In this document: in pieces, positions 36,776 through 46,578 of the stretch
Position numbering within the stretch: position 1 is the stretch's first letter
Layout: each line of letters begins with the position of its first letter
DNA from: Bacteroidota bacterium
Lineage (GTDB): Bacteria > Bacteroidota > Bacteroidia > Bacteroidales > UBA12481
Direction of reading: 5' to 3'
DNA length: 64,000 bases
Assembly: GCA_018669475.1 (NCBI GenBank)
Contig: JABHCC010000038.1
Span: 1 to 64,000 of the forward strand
The notes under the pieces: generated by a model
Seen by the model: only the letters and a program-made list of their open reading frames with translations
Databases searched by the model: none
Told to the model about the DNA's origin: nothing
Made by a program: the position numbers and the translations under genes

Positions 36776-39547
36776 ATGAAGAAAATGAGAGTTAATGGCA
36801 GATTCATATTCTCCGGTATATTAGCAACTCTTGTTATTGCATTGAGTTACAGCGCAATAGCCGGGCCTGACAATGTTGCTAAACTGGCGAAGGTAAGTGC
36901 TTCAGCAGAGTTGAATGTCAGCTATACAGCTGTTAATGTTATTGACGGCCTCATAAGAACCTATGGGATTGGTGAATGGGCATCTAACAGCAAGGAGAAT
37001 CCTTGGGGAGGGATCAATTATCCATGGATCCAATTGAATTGGGAAAAGGTGCAAGTCATTGATAAAATAATCTTTTATGACCGTGCAAGTCTCGAATCAC
37101 ATCTGGCCGGTGGTACTCTGCAGTTCAGTGATGGCTCCGAGCTCAGTGTAAATTTAATTCCTAATGATGGAAGTGCCTGTGTTGTTGAATTTCCGGCAAA
37201 GGAAGTTGAATGGTTTCGTTTTGAAGTGAGGGATGGAATAGGAGACAATATGGGACTATCAGAGATTGAGGTATTCCCATCCACTGAGGGCGAGCTTGAT
37301 CCTGTATCCATGGTTGATCCATATATTGAAACCACCCGTGGACGTTATTTCTTCTTTGTGACTGGCAGTCGTCCGTTTGGAATGATCAGTTCAGCACCAC
37401 TCACCCGAAACAAGAACCAGATGGGTGGTGGGTACAATTATAATAGCACGGAAATCCTCAGTTTCCCGCAAATACACGCATGGATGCTATCGGGTCTGGA
37501 GTTGATGCCGACCACAGGTGAGGTCGATCCATCCCGCTGGCACGATGGCTGGAAATCGGAGTTTTCTCATAAAAGTGAGATCGTACAACCGGGTTATCAC
37601 CGTGTTTTTTTGGACAAATACCATACATGGGTTGAACAAACGGCAAGCGACAGGGTCAGCTTTTATCGTTTTAGATACACAGAAGATGCAGAGGCCAATA
37701 TCCTTGTTAACCTCGGTGGATATGTATCAACAAGTACAATGACCGGGGCTCAGGTAAATAAAAAAAGTGATACCGAAATTGAGGGTTCATTCAATACAGT
37801 TGGACGAATATGGGGAGGTCCGGAGAAAATACGGATATTTTTTGCCCTGAAGTTAGAGAAGCCTATGGAACGGTTTGATAGCTGGAAAGGAGAGATTAAG
37901 AAAACAGATGTTAGCTCTCTTGAAGCTGAAGACGTAAGCTCTCCCAGAAGAGAAAAAGGCATGTCTTATCATGATGCGCCCACTGCAGGAGTTTCAGCTT
38001 ATTATCATGTTAAAAGGGGTGATGAGCTTAAGGTTAAAATTGCAATTTCATATACCAGTATTGAGAATGCCTGGGAGAATATGGAATCTGACTTCAATCA
38101 CTGGGATTTTGAAAAAATAAGAGAAGAAGCACGTGATGACTGGAATCAGTCATTGGGTAAGATAGATGTGAAAGGCGGAACCCGAGACCAGCGGGTAAAG
38201 TTTTATACGGATCTATGGCATACACTTTTGGGAAGGCATAAACTCAATGATTATAGTGGAGATTATCCTGATTACACACAAGGCGAAAAGAAGGGTGCAC
38301 ATACAGATGCAAGTCTGCAGGTAAGAAAATTACCTTCAGGTGCAGATGGAAATCCAAAATTCAATATGTATAATTCCGATGCATTCTGGTTAACCCAATG
38401 GAACTTAAATATCTTATGGGGACTGGGATGGCCTCATCTTTTGGATGATTTTTCTGCCTCTCTTGTCCAGTATGCCGATAATGGTAAACTATTGCCACGC
38501 GGACCCTGTGCAGGAGGATACTCTTACATAATGACCGGCTGTCCGGCAACCAACCTGATTGTAAGTGCTTATATGAAAGGCCTGCTGAGAAAAGTCGATG
38601 ATAAACATGCTTTTGAAATTATGAAACAAAACCATCAACCCGGAGGAATGATGGGAGGTGATGAAATTGACTTTTATGTGAAAAAGGGTTGGAGGCCTAA
38701 CAATGCCGGAATCACCTTAGAATGGGCCTTCCAGGATTGGGCATTATCACAAATGGCAATAAAAATGGGTGAGAAGAAAGATGCACAATACTACCTGAAA
38801 AGATCAAACGGCTGGAAAAACCTGTATAAGCAAGAGGAGGGTTTAATCTTTCCGAAAGATAAAAATGGAAACTGGGTGCATAATAATCCCTTAAGCGGTA
38901 GGGGATGGATTGAAGCCAATGCCTGGCAGGGAACCTGGTCTGTTTCTCATGATATTGCCGGATTAGCAGAATTGATGGGTGGGAATGAAAGGCTATGCGA
39001 TAAACTGAATTATGCATTTGAAAAGGGGGAACCCAATCATTTTGTATTTGCTTACAATGATGGCTATGTAAGTTATGCCAATCAACCCGGATGTTCAAAT
39101 GCACATGTTTTTAATTACGCGGGCAAACCATGGCTATCACAGTACTGGGTACGCAAAGTTAATGAGCAGGCCTATGGTGGAACAACGCCTGATAAAGGAT
39201 ATGGCGGGCATGATGAGGATCAGGGGCAAATGGGTGGTGTAAGTGCATTAATGTCAATGGGCTTGTTCAGCCTTAAAGGAACCACCTCGGTAGATCCTGT
39301 TTATGAGATCACCAGCCCTGTCTTTGATGAGATTATTATTAAGCTCGATCAGAAATATTATCCAGGTGAATCCTTCACCATAAAAACACATAATAACTCT
39401 GACGAAAACTGTTATATCCAGAAAGCCGAATTAAATGGAATGCAGCTGGAACAATGCTGGTTTACTCATGAAGAATTTTCAAAAGGAGGATTACTGGAAT
39501 TATGGATGGGTGATAAACCAAACAAAAACTGGGGGACAAAGAAATAG
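36776..39547 (+). CDS. GH92-family exo-alpha-mannosidase-like enzyme with F5/8 type C domain
   Basis: A 923-residue exported protein (signal about 1-29). Residues about 30-175 are a discoidin-type (F5/8 C) carbohydrate-binding domain (VIDGLIRTYGIGEWASN; FEVRDGIGDNMGLSEIEVF). The GH92 part starts at DPVSMVDPYIETTRGRYFFF and continues with MGGGYNYNSTEILSF. The C-terminal catalytic motif region is GYGGHDEDQGQMGGVSALMSMGLFSL, quoted here as GHDEDQGQMGG; the acidic residues match the GH92 D/E-D-x-G-Q pattern. GH92 enzymes are calcium-dependent exo-alpha-mannosidases, often active on N-glycan or yeast mannan linkages. Some of this sequence departs from the typical family, so activity on another sugar is possible. 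Confidence 0.82.
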   Translation: MKKMRVNGRFIFSGILATLVIALSYSAIAGPDNVAKLAKVSASAELNVSYTAVNVIDGLIRTYGIGEWASNSKENPWGGINYPWIQLNWEKVQVIDKIIFYDRASLESHLAGGTLQFSDGSELSVNLIPNDGSACVVEFPAKEVEWFRFEVRDGIGDNMGLSEIEVFPSTEGELDPVSMVDPYIETTRGRYFFFVTGSRPFGMISSAPLTRNKNQMGGGYNYNSTEILSFPQIHAWMLSGLELMPTTGEVDPSRWHDGWKSEFSHKSEIVQPGYHRVFLDKYHTWVEQTASDRVSFYRFRYTEDAEANILVNLGGYVSTSTMTGAQVNKKSDTEIEGSFNTVGRIWGGPEKIRIFFALKLEKPMERFDSWKGEIKKTDVSSLEAEDVSSPRREKGMSYHDAPTAGVSAYYHVKRGDELKVKIAISYTSIENAWENMESDFNHWDFEKIREEARDDWNQSLGKIDVKGGTRDQRVKFYTDLWHTLLGRHKLNDYSGDYPDYTQGEKKGAHTDASLQVRKLPSGADGNPKFNMYNSDAFWLTQWNLNILWGLGWPHLLDDFSASLVQYADNGKLLPRGPCAGGYSYIMTGCPATNLIVSAYMKGLLRKVDDKHAFEIMKQNHQPGGMMGGDEIDFYVKKGWRPNNAGITLEWAFQDWALSQMAIKMGEKKDAQYYLKRSNGWKNLYKQEEGLIFPKDKNGNWVHNNPLSGRGWIEANAWQGTWSVSHDIAGLAELMGGNERLCDKLNYAFEKGEPNHFVFAYNDGYVSYANQPGCSNAHVFNYAGKPWLSQYWVRKVNEQAYGGTTPDKGYGGHDEDQGQMGGVSALMSMGLFSLKGTTSVDPVYEITSPVFDEIIIKLDQKYYPGESFTIKTHNNSDENCYIQKAELNGMQLEQCWFTHEEFSKGGLLELWMGDKPNKNWGTKK

Positions 39548-39551
39548 AACT

Positions 39552-42404
39552 ATGAAACCACAATTAATTAGACTTAGTAATACAATTACTTTTCTTTTAG
39601 TAATACCTCTTATGCTGATGCAGTGTAATACTAAAACACCTTCTGATGGTAAATTGGAAAAGGGTTTCATTAATCCGTCCACCGAAAACAGGCCCCTTGC
39701 TTTATGGCCATGGCTGAATGGTTATGTTGATACAACGAAATTGGTTTATGAATTAGAACAAATGAAGGACAAAGGAATGCGTGGAGCCCTGATTTGGGAT
39801 GTCGGCGCACTTTCAGATCCTGAAAAAATGATTCCTGCCGGACCTGCTATGCTCGGTGATCAATCCTTGCAATATTTCTCTCTCGCACTAAAAACTGGCA
39901 GCATGCTTGATCTCGATATCGGTTGGTTTGCATCCAGTAGCTGGAACGCTGGTGGGCCATGGGTAGATGAGGCTAATGCAGCTATGGAATTAATAAGTTC
40001 AAGTCAGGTAGTGGAAGGGCCATCAAAACAAAAAATATCAATAGCAAAACCAAAGAGCCGCTTTGGTGAGGTCTTTCGATATTCTTTGATATCGTCCCTG
40101 GCTATTCCCTACTCAGAAGTTAGGGAAATTGACAATACTAAAGGTCAAGCAATCTTACTCGGTGATTATACTTCAGAAGACAAGTATATTGAATGGGAAG
40201 TACCCGAAGGAAAATGGGAAATCATTTCCTTTTTCATGAGTAATTCAGGGCAGGAACTGGAGTGTCCAAGTCCAAACTCTAACGGCTTAATTATAGATCA
40301 CCTTAGCCGCATAGCAACAAAGAATAATTTCGATAGTGTTTTAACCCGACTTGCTACTATAAGTACCCCTGAAAAACATTTGAAGTTCTTAATGCTCGAC
40401 AGCTATGAAGTAAGGCCAATGAAAGACTGGTCTCCACTATTTGTCCAGGAATTCTCTTCGCGCTATGGATACGACCCGATTCCATTTCTACCACTACTTC
40501 GGGGTTATAGCAGTCAAGATACGGTGATTGACGAACGCTTTCGTGGCGATTATAGTCGCTTGGTGAGTGATATGATGATTGAAAATCATTTTGCACAATC
40601 GGTGACAATTGCGGATGAAAATGGATTTGAGATGGTTACAGAGGCTGGCCACGGAGGTTATCCACGTGTTGACCCTCTTAAGGCTCTTGGGAATTCGCAC
40701 ATCCCAATGGGAGAATTCTGGAACAGGAAACGTTTTTGGGTTACCAAAGAAGCAGCAAGCGCGGCTCATATTTATGGTAAAAAGTTGGTGGCTTCTGAAT
40801 CACTTACGGGTTGGAATCACTGGCAGCATGGCCCAACAGACTTTAAACAGTTAATTGATGTAGCTTTCTGCGAAGGCCTTAATCAGGTTGTTTTTCACAC
40901 CTTTGCTCATAACCCTGAAATTGCAGGCAAGCCTGGATTTGTATATCATGCCGGCGAACACATCAATGTAAATACAACATGGTGGGAAATGGCACGGCCT
41001 TTTATGGATTATATCGGAAGATGCTCCTATATGTTGAGGCAGGGCAATTTTGTTGGCGACGCATGTATTTATTATGGCGATCAGGCGCCGAATCTGGTAC
41101 CGCCAGAACGTATCGACCCCAACATAACTCCAATATTTGATGACACCCAGTGTCTTCATTGTGGTAAACCTAAGCCGGTTAATGCAGGCAAAATGACAGG
41201 CTACGATTATGACTATATGAATGCCGATATTATTACTACAACATTAACAATAGAGAACGGAGAATTAGTATTACCATCCGGACTTTCATATAAAGTGATA
41301 TTACTTCCCGATAGGAACGATATTTCTTTTGAAGTATTTAAGAGTCTTGAAAAACTGGTTTATGATGGTGCCATAGTTATTGGCAGAAGACCTGAAAGAA
41401 CCACTTCTCTGAAGAACTACCCCGATTGCGATGAGGAGGTAAAAGCAATTGCCGATAAATTATGGGGCAAGTGTGATGGTGAAAATATTCTCTCAAATAC
41501 TTATGGAAAAGGAACTATTTTCTGGGGGAAGTCAGTAGAACAAGTACTTGAAGAGCTTAATGTTCATCCCGATTTTGAAGTACAGGGCATTGATAATTGT
41601 GACTCACACATCGATTATATTCATCGTCAGACTGAAACAGAAGATATCTATTTCGTGTCAAACAGCAGTCCGAAGAAGGAAAAAGTAACTTGTGTTTTCA
41701 GAGTTGATAAAAACAGGGTTCCTGAATTATGGGATGCTGAAACAGGATTAATACAGCGGGATGTAGAATTTTCAAAAGTAGAAAACGGAATAAGTATTGA
41801 ATTAATCATGGATCCGCTGGCATCAAGATTTGTAGTTTTCACGAGTAACTCTACAGGTGAAAACGATGCTGGATTGACCTATGATTTGCAATATGGCTTT
41901 CAGGGAGAAAGTATTAAACCGATAGATATTACTGATAATTGGGATATAAGTTTCAATACTGAGATGGGTGGACCGAAAACCTATCAGCTTGAGAAACTTA
42001 TAAGCTGGACTGATAGCGACAATCAGGGCGTCAGATATTATTCTGGTTCAGCCAAATATAGTAGAGATTTTTCTATAAGCGAGGAAACATTATCCGAAGA
42101 AACAGAAGCTTTTGTAAGGTTCGAAGATATTCAGGAAATGGCTCGTGTTTTTGTTAATGGCAATGATTGTGGTTTTGTGTGGACTCCGCCATATAAAGCA
42201 CGAATCACTCCGTATCTAAAAGTAGGGACAAATAAAATTACTGTCCATGTCATTAATACCTGGAACAATCGAATTGTTGGAGATTTAATGAATCCGAATG
42301 AAAAACCTTTTACCAACACGAATGCTAAAAACAAATTTTCTAAAAACAGCGCCTTGTTGAAATCAGGTCTTATTGGTAAGGCAGAAATATTTTTTGCGAA
42401 ATAG
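39552..42404 (+). CDS. GH106-family alpha-L-rhamnosidase-like lipoprotein
   Basis: A 950-residue lipoprotein, second GH106-type enzyme of the locus. ATG 39552 lies 4 bp after the GH92 stop and begins a lipoprotein signal ending LMLMQCNTK; the longer open frame overlapping GH92 is rejected. GH106 motifs are RPLALWPWLNGYVD, DKGMRGALIWDVG, LMLDSYEVRPMKDWSPLF and VASESLTGWNHWQHGP, where E416 is a candidate catalytic acid. Next comes CEGLNQVVFHTFAHNP. A C-terminal beta-sandwich (FVNGNDCGFVWTPPYKARI) ends the protein. It differs markedly in sequence from the 13712 enzyme, so the two may cut different linkages. Confidence 0.85.
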   Translation: MKPQLIRLSNTITFLLVIPLMLMQCNTKTPSDGKLEKGFINPSTENRPLALWPWLNGYVDTTKLVYELEQMKDKGMRGALIWDVGALSDPEKMIPAGPAMLGDQSLQYFSLALKTGSMLDLDIGWFASSSWNAGGPWVDEANAAMELISSSQVVEGPSKQKISIAKPKSRFGEVFRYSLISSLAIPYSEVREIDNTKGQAILLGDYTSEDKYIEWEVPEGKWEIISFFMSNSGQELECPSPNSNGLIIDHLSRIATKNNFDSVLTRLATISTPEKHLKFLMLDSYEVRPMKDWSPLFVQEFSSRYGYDPIPFLPLLRGYSSQDTVIDERFRGDYSRLVSDMMIENHFAQSVTIADENGFEMVTEAGHGGYPRVDPLKALGNSHIPMGEFWNRKRFWVTKEAASAAHIYGKKLVASESLTGWNHWQHGPTDFKQLIDVAFCEGLNQVVFHTFAHNPEIAGKPGFVYHAGEHINVNTTWWEMARPFMDYIGRCSYMLRQGNFVGDACIYYGDQAPNLVPPERIDPNITPIFDDTQCLHCGKPKPVNAGKMTGYDYDYMNADIITTTLTIENGELVLPSGLSYKVILLPDRNDISFEVFKSLEKLVYDGAIVIGRRPERTTSLKNYPDCDEEVKAIADKLWGKCDGENILSNTYGKGTIFWGKSVEQVLEELNVHPDFEVQGIDNCDSHIDYIHRQTETEDIYFVSNSSPKKEKVTCVFRVDKNRVPELWDAETGLIQRDVEFSKVENGISIELIMDPLASRFVVFTSNSTGENDAGLTYDLQYGFQGESIKPIDITDNWDISFNTEMGGPKTYQLEKLISWTDSDNQGVRYYSGSAKYSRDFSISEETLSEETEAFVRFEDIQEMARVFVNGNDCGFVWTPPYKARITPYLKVGTNKITVHVINTWNNRIVGDLMNPNEKPFTNTNAKNKFSKNSALLKSGLIGKAEIFFAK

Positions 42405-42452
42405 ATTATTGTTTTAGCATGGAACAGTTTGGAATGAGAAATAGTCAGGATT

Positions 42453-45086
42453 ATGATAAAGAGATTTACAATGTTTTTAGTGGTCATATACTGTATGTCA
42501 GGATATGTCCACACCACAGCGCAAGAGCAAAAGAGCAATGTTGAAGAGATAATTCTTGTTTATAAATCACACTTCGATATTGGCTATACACACCTGGCCC
42601 GCGAAACTATTCACAACTATCGCACTAGCACCATCGAAGGAGCCCTGGATGTTGTGGATAAAAACAAAAATCTGCCGCTTGAGCAACAGTTTGTTTGGAC
42701 AATTCCAGGTTGGCCGATGAAGAAAATACTGGAGGATTGGGAAGGACAAAGCCCTCAGCGCCGCCAGCGTGTAAAGGAAGCGTTCAGAGACGGACGTTTT
42801 GCAGTGCATGCTTTAGCGTTTACTATGCAGATCGGATTAATGGAGCCGGAAGGTATGGTCAGAAGTCTTGTATATACTTCTGAACTGGCACGTGAGGCCG
42901 GCAAACCTTTGCCCACCGGGGCCAAAATGACCGATGTTCCGTCATACACGAAATTTACACCAACTTTGCTTAAAAATGCCGGGATCAACTTTCTGCATTT
43001 GGGCTGTAATCCGGGAAGTACGCCTCCTGATGTACCCTTTTTATTCTTGTGGGAAGGTCCCGACGGCTCTCGTCTTTTGACTATGTACAGTGCCAGCTAT
43101 GGAAATAGCCTGTTTCCGCCGGATGACTGGAAGTACAAGACCTGGATCGCAATGATGATGAGAAGTGATAACAAACCGCCACCGAGTCCGGAAGAAGTTC
43201 GTGAACACATTAACACAATCAAAGAGAAGCTTCCAGGGGTTAAGGTTCGCATTGGTACCATCGGTGATTTTGGCGACCGCATGGCCGGGGAGGATATGAG
43301 TGACATGCCTGTGATCAGTGAGGATATGCCGGATTCATGGATTCATGGCCCGATGAGCAATCCTGATGGAATTATTCTTGCACGAAAAGCAGTACCGGAC
43401 CTTTTTGCCTCTGAGGAACTTCATACTTTACTTGGGGGCTGGGGTGTTGAAAGTGGGGATGCAGCCGGCAGTATTGCTGATGGGTATGAGAATGGCATAC
43501 TGTTTTATGAACATACGTGGGGCGGAGCACAATGGTGGGTTACCAAATTCGGTCCGGCCCGGAATAATATTGGCCAGGTTAGTAACTGGTTTTATGGCGA
43601 TAAGTGGAAGGCTGACTTAAAGACAAATAAGTATGACCGCCTACTGGATTCCTGGGAGGAACATAGCGATTACGCCCGTAATGTATCTGAAATTGCATCA
43701 ACTTCGCTGCAGGAGGGTATGGAGGCCCTTGCCATATCAGTGAATATCGAAGGTCATAGCATGGTTGCCTTCAATCCGCTGCCATGGAATCGTGACGCCA
43801 TCATTGATGGCTCCCTGGTGAAGGATATCCCGGCCGGGGGCTATAAGGCTTTTCTGCCGGAGCCTGTTTCTTCAACAGGGGCGTTAAAGACCGGGAATAC
43901 ATTCGAGAATGACCACTTCAGGATTGTTTTTGATCCCACGCAGAGTGCCATTGCATCGCTGATCGATAAGCACAGCGGCAGGGAGTTGGTTGACAGTGAA
44001 GGGAAGCATGGCTTTGGTCAGTATCTGCATGAGAAATTCAGTGCCGATGAGGTGGCCGGATATTGTGATTCCTATATACGTGGTGAGAAGAATGAAAAAG
44101 GCTGGGAGGAATTCTACTGGGCTTATGCGGTGATAGGTAAACCCAATATGCCACCGGCCTCGGAAGTGCCATACAGGGCTATGACAGCTGGCAATTCGAC
44201 GCTTAGTAAATCAAGATGTGGGAATACCACCACTTTTGTGATGAGTGCCACCCAGGGGGAGACGGGGATTGATTATCCGGTTACGACCCGTGTCTACCTG
44301 TATGATGATGCTGCTTATATTGATTTGGAACTAACGATCGATAAACCTGCTGATATCTGGCCGGAAGCGGGTTGGATATGCCTGCCTTTTAAGGTGGATG
44401 CTCCGCAGTTTCGGGTGGGCCGTCATGGTTTTATTATGGATCCGTCAAAAGATATTATTGCTGGTGCTAACCGTTATATATATGCGCTTGGAACTGGTGT
44501 GGCAATGTTTGATAAGCATGGTCGGGGAGTTGGCATATGCGCTCCTGAAACGCCCCTGCTTAGCCTGGGGGTGACGGGGATTTGGAAGTTTGACCAGACT
44601 TACGTACCTGAGAAACCGACAGCATATTTTAATTTGTTCAACAACCAATGGACAACCAATTACCGCTTTTGGAACGAAGGAAAATGGACTTACCGCTTTC
44701 GTATATGGTCGTTCGACAAGTATGATGCGGCTACTACCTTGATTACACCTTCTCTTGAAATGCGTTATCCTGTTCATACAAGCAGTGTGAATACGCCTAA
44801 GGGTAAATTGCCCGTGCAGCAGAAAGGGCTGAGTGTTTCACGATCGGGTGTACTGGTAACAGCATTTGGAGCAAACCCTGATGGAGAGGGGACACTGATT
44901 CGTGTATGGGAGCAGGCGGGAGTTTCCGGGAAGCTTACTGTTGAGTTACCCAAAGGGAGCGAAGCAAAAATGGCAACACCGGTAAACTTACGCGGTGAGA
45001 CTATTGGGAACACCATAAATATTCGGAATGATAAACTGACATTCGAGCTGGGGGCATTTGCTCCGGTGAGTTTTGTGCTGGAATAG
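42453..45086 (+). CDS. GH38-like alpha-mannosidase-type glycoside hydrolase (DUF5054-like)
   Basis: An 877-residue exported protein (signal about 1-24, ending TTAQ). The N-terminal motif VYKSHFDIGYTHLA contains an H-x-D zinc-site pattern as in GH38 (family consensus H-x-N/H-D), and VWTIPGWPMKKIL and FAVHALAFTMQIGLMEPEGM are also GH38-like. The C-terminal half is beta-rich (FRIVFDPTQSAIASLIDKHS; DYPVTTRVYLYDDAAYIDLE), the usual GH38 C-terminal sandwich. The sequence is far from classical alpha-mannosidases and the substrate is uncertain. Base composition is visibly higher in G+C than neighbouring genes. Confidence 0.75.
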   Translation: MIKRFTMFLVVIYCMSGYVHTTAQEQKSNVEEIILVYKSHFDIGYTHLARETIHNYRTSTIEGALDVVDKNKNLPLEQQFVWTIPGWPMKKILEDWEGQSPQRRQRVKEAFRDGRFAVHALAFTMQIGLMEPEGMVRSLVYTSELAREAGKPLPTGAKMTDVPSYTKFTPTLLKNAGINFLHLGCNPGSTPPDVPFLFLWEGPDGSRLLTMYSASYGNSLFPPDDWKYKTWIAMMMRSDNKPPPSPEEVREHINTIKEKLPGVKVRIGTIGDFGDRMAGEDMSDMPVISEDMPDSWIHGPMSNPDGIILARKAVPDLFASEELHTLLGGWGVESGDAAGSIADGYENGILFYEHTWGGAQWWVTKFGPARNNIGQVSNWFYGDKWKADLKTNKYDRLLDSWEEHSDYARNVSEIASTSLQEGMEALAISVNIEGHSMVAFNPLPWNRDAIIDGSLVKDIPAGGYKAFLPEPVSSTGALKTGNTFENDHFRIVFDPTQSAIASLIDKHSGRELVDSEGKHGFGQYLHEKFSADEVAGYCDSYIRGEKNEKGWEEFYWAYAVIGKPNMPPASEVPYRAMTAGNSTLSKSRCGNTTTFVMSATQGETGIDYPVTTRVYLYDDAAYIDLELTIDKPADIWPEAGWICLPFKVDAPQFRVGRHGFIMDPSKDIIAGANRYIYALGTGVAMFDKHGRGVGICAPETPLLSLGVTGIWKFDQTYVPEKPTAYFNLFNNQWTTNYRFWNEGKWTYRFRIWSFDKYDAATTLITPSLEMRYPVHTSSVNTPKGKLPVQQKGLSVSRSGVLVTAFGANPDGEGTLIRVWEQAGVSGKLTVELPKGSEAKMATPVNLRGETIGNTINIRNDKLTFELGAFAPVSFVLE

Positions 45087-45174
45087 ATAAGAATAGCTAT
45101 ATTTTAATACCTAAACAGACAAGCCCTCAGGATATATAAAGTGAAGGAAATGAGTAAATAAAGAAAATTTGACC

Positions 45175-46578
45175 ATGAGTTTATTCAAACATATTTTAAC
45201 ATACTTCTTTGTTACTATATATTTCAGTATTTCACCATTATTTGGACAAAGTGGATCTGAAAAACCAAATTTCGTACTTATCCTTGCCGATGACCTGGGT
45301 TATGCCGATCTTGGATACCAGGGAAGCAATCAAATCCCTACTCCAAACATTGATAGGTTAGCAGAATCTGGAATTGTATTTACCAGTGCCTATGTTTCCT
45401 CACCGGTTTGCAGTCCATCCCGCGCAGGTCTAATAACAGGAAAAAATCAGCTTGGTTTTGGTTTTGACAATAACCTTTTCCCTGCTCAGCCAGGCTTTGA
45501 TCCTGACTTCGTTGGACTACCGCTTACTGAAACCACCTTAGGTGATAAGTTAAAGTCACTGGGTTATACAAATGGGATTATCGGCAAATGGCACCTTGGT
45601 GAAAAGGATCATTTTTATCCTACTAAAAGGGGATTTGATGAATTCTGGGGTTTTTTGGGGGGAGGACATGATTATTTCATTGAGGATCCCAATGATAACA
45701 ATATGAAACGTCCTATGCAAAGCACCTATAAAAAACCTGAACCAATTACTTACCTCACAGATGACATAGGGGATGAATGTGTTGATTTTATTGAGCGTCA
45801 CAAAAATGAACCTTTTTTCCTTTATGCTTGCTTCAATGCCCCTCATTCTCCAATGCAGGCACCTGAGGAAGACCTGAAACTATTCAGCCATATCGAAGAT
45901 GAAATGAGGAGAATTTATTGTGCAATGGTGTACCGTCTTGACCAGAATGTTGGCAAAATACTTAAAACTATTGAAGATGAAGGCCTTGGGAACAACACAT
46001 TTGTTGTTTTTATGAGTGACAATGGAGGCCCAACATCCTTTAATGGCTCCGTAAATGCTCCCCTTAGAGGACAAAAGACCACAGTACTGGAAGGCGGAAT
46101 AAGGGTGCCTCTAATTTTTAGATGGCCCTCAACTCTAGGCAAGGGTGATACTGTAGACGATATGGTCTTATCTCTTGATATCTTTCCCACTTTTGTAAAG
46201 GCTGCGGGTGGAACGGTCTCTGAAGATTATAATCTAAGAGGAATCGACCTGATGCCATTCCTCACAGGGAAAACTGATATTATTCCCCATACCTCGATGG
46301 AATGGAAATATACAGTGAGTGCAGCAATCAGGGATGGAGATTGGAAACTTATTCGCTTACCTGACAGACTGCCAATGCTATATAATATTGAAGAGGATAT
46401 ATCAGAGTTAAACGATCTGTCGCTCCAGGAGCTCGAAAGAACTAAATCCATGCTAAAAAAACTTGGAACCTGGGACATATTTCTTCCTCACCCTGTTTTT
46501 CTTGAGCCAAATAGCTGGAGGACAAGGCAGATAAAAAATTACGATAAGAAATATCAACTAACTCAGCCAGAGTTATGA
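45175..46578 (+). CDS. Sulfatase (S1 family), secreted
   Basis: A 467-residue sulfatase. ATG 45175 is preferred to the TTG two codons upstream. After the signal (about 1-24, ending SPLFGQ), the metal-site block is KPNFVLILADDLGYADLG. The formylglycine motif C79-S-P-S-R83 is followed by AGLITG. Core motifs GIIGKWHLGE, AHSPMQ-like APHSPMQAPEE and FMSDNGGPTSFNG fit arylsulfatase-type S1 enzymes that act on algal and animal sulfated glycans. The stop codon overlaps the next start as ATGA. It is the first of four genes linked by 4-bp overlaps. Confidence 0.9.
   Translation: MSLFKHILTYFFVTIYFSISPLFGQSGSEKPNFVLILADDLGYADLGYQGSNQIPTPNIDRLAESGIVFTSAYVSSPVCSPSRAGLITGKNQLGFGFDNNLFPAQPGFDPDFVGLPLTETTLGDKLKSLGYTNGIIGKWHLGEKDHFYPTKRGFDEFWGFLGGGHDYFIEDPNDNNMKRPMQSTYKKPEPITYLTDDIGDECVDFIERHKNEPFFLYACFNAPHSPMQAPEEDLKLFSHIEDEMRRIYCAMVYRLDQNVGKILKTIEDEGLGNNTFVVFMSDNGGPTSFNGSVNAPLRGQKTTVLEGGIRVPLIFRWPSTLGKGDTVDDMVLSLDIFPTFVKAAGGTVSEDYNLRGIDLMPFLTGKTDIIPHTSMEWKYTVSAAIRDGDWKLIRLPDRLPMLYNIEEDISELNDLSLQELERTKSMLKKLGTWDIFLPHPVFLEPNSWRTRQIKNYDKKYQLTQPEL

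Noticed and set aside
39435-39551. Longer start for the second GH106 overlapping the GH92 gene
   Set aside because: The region is GH92 coding in another frame; ATG 39552 begins a clear lipoprotein signal.
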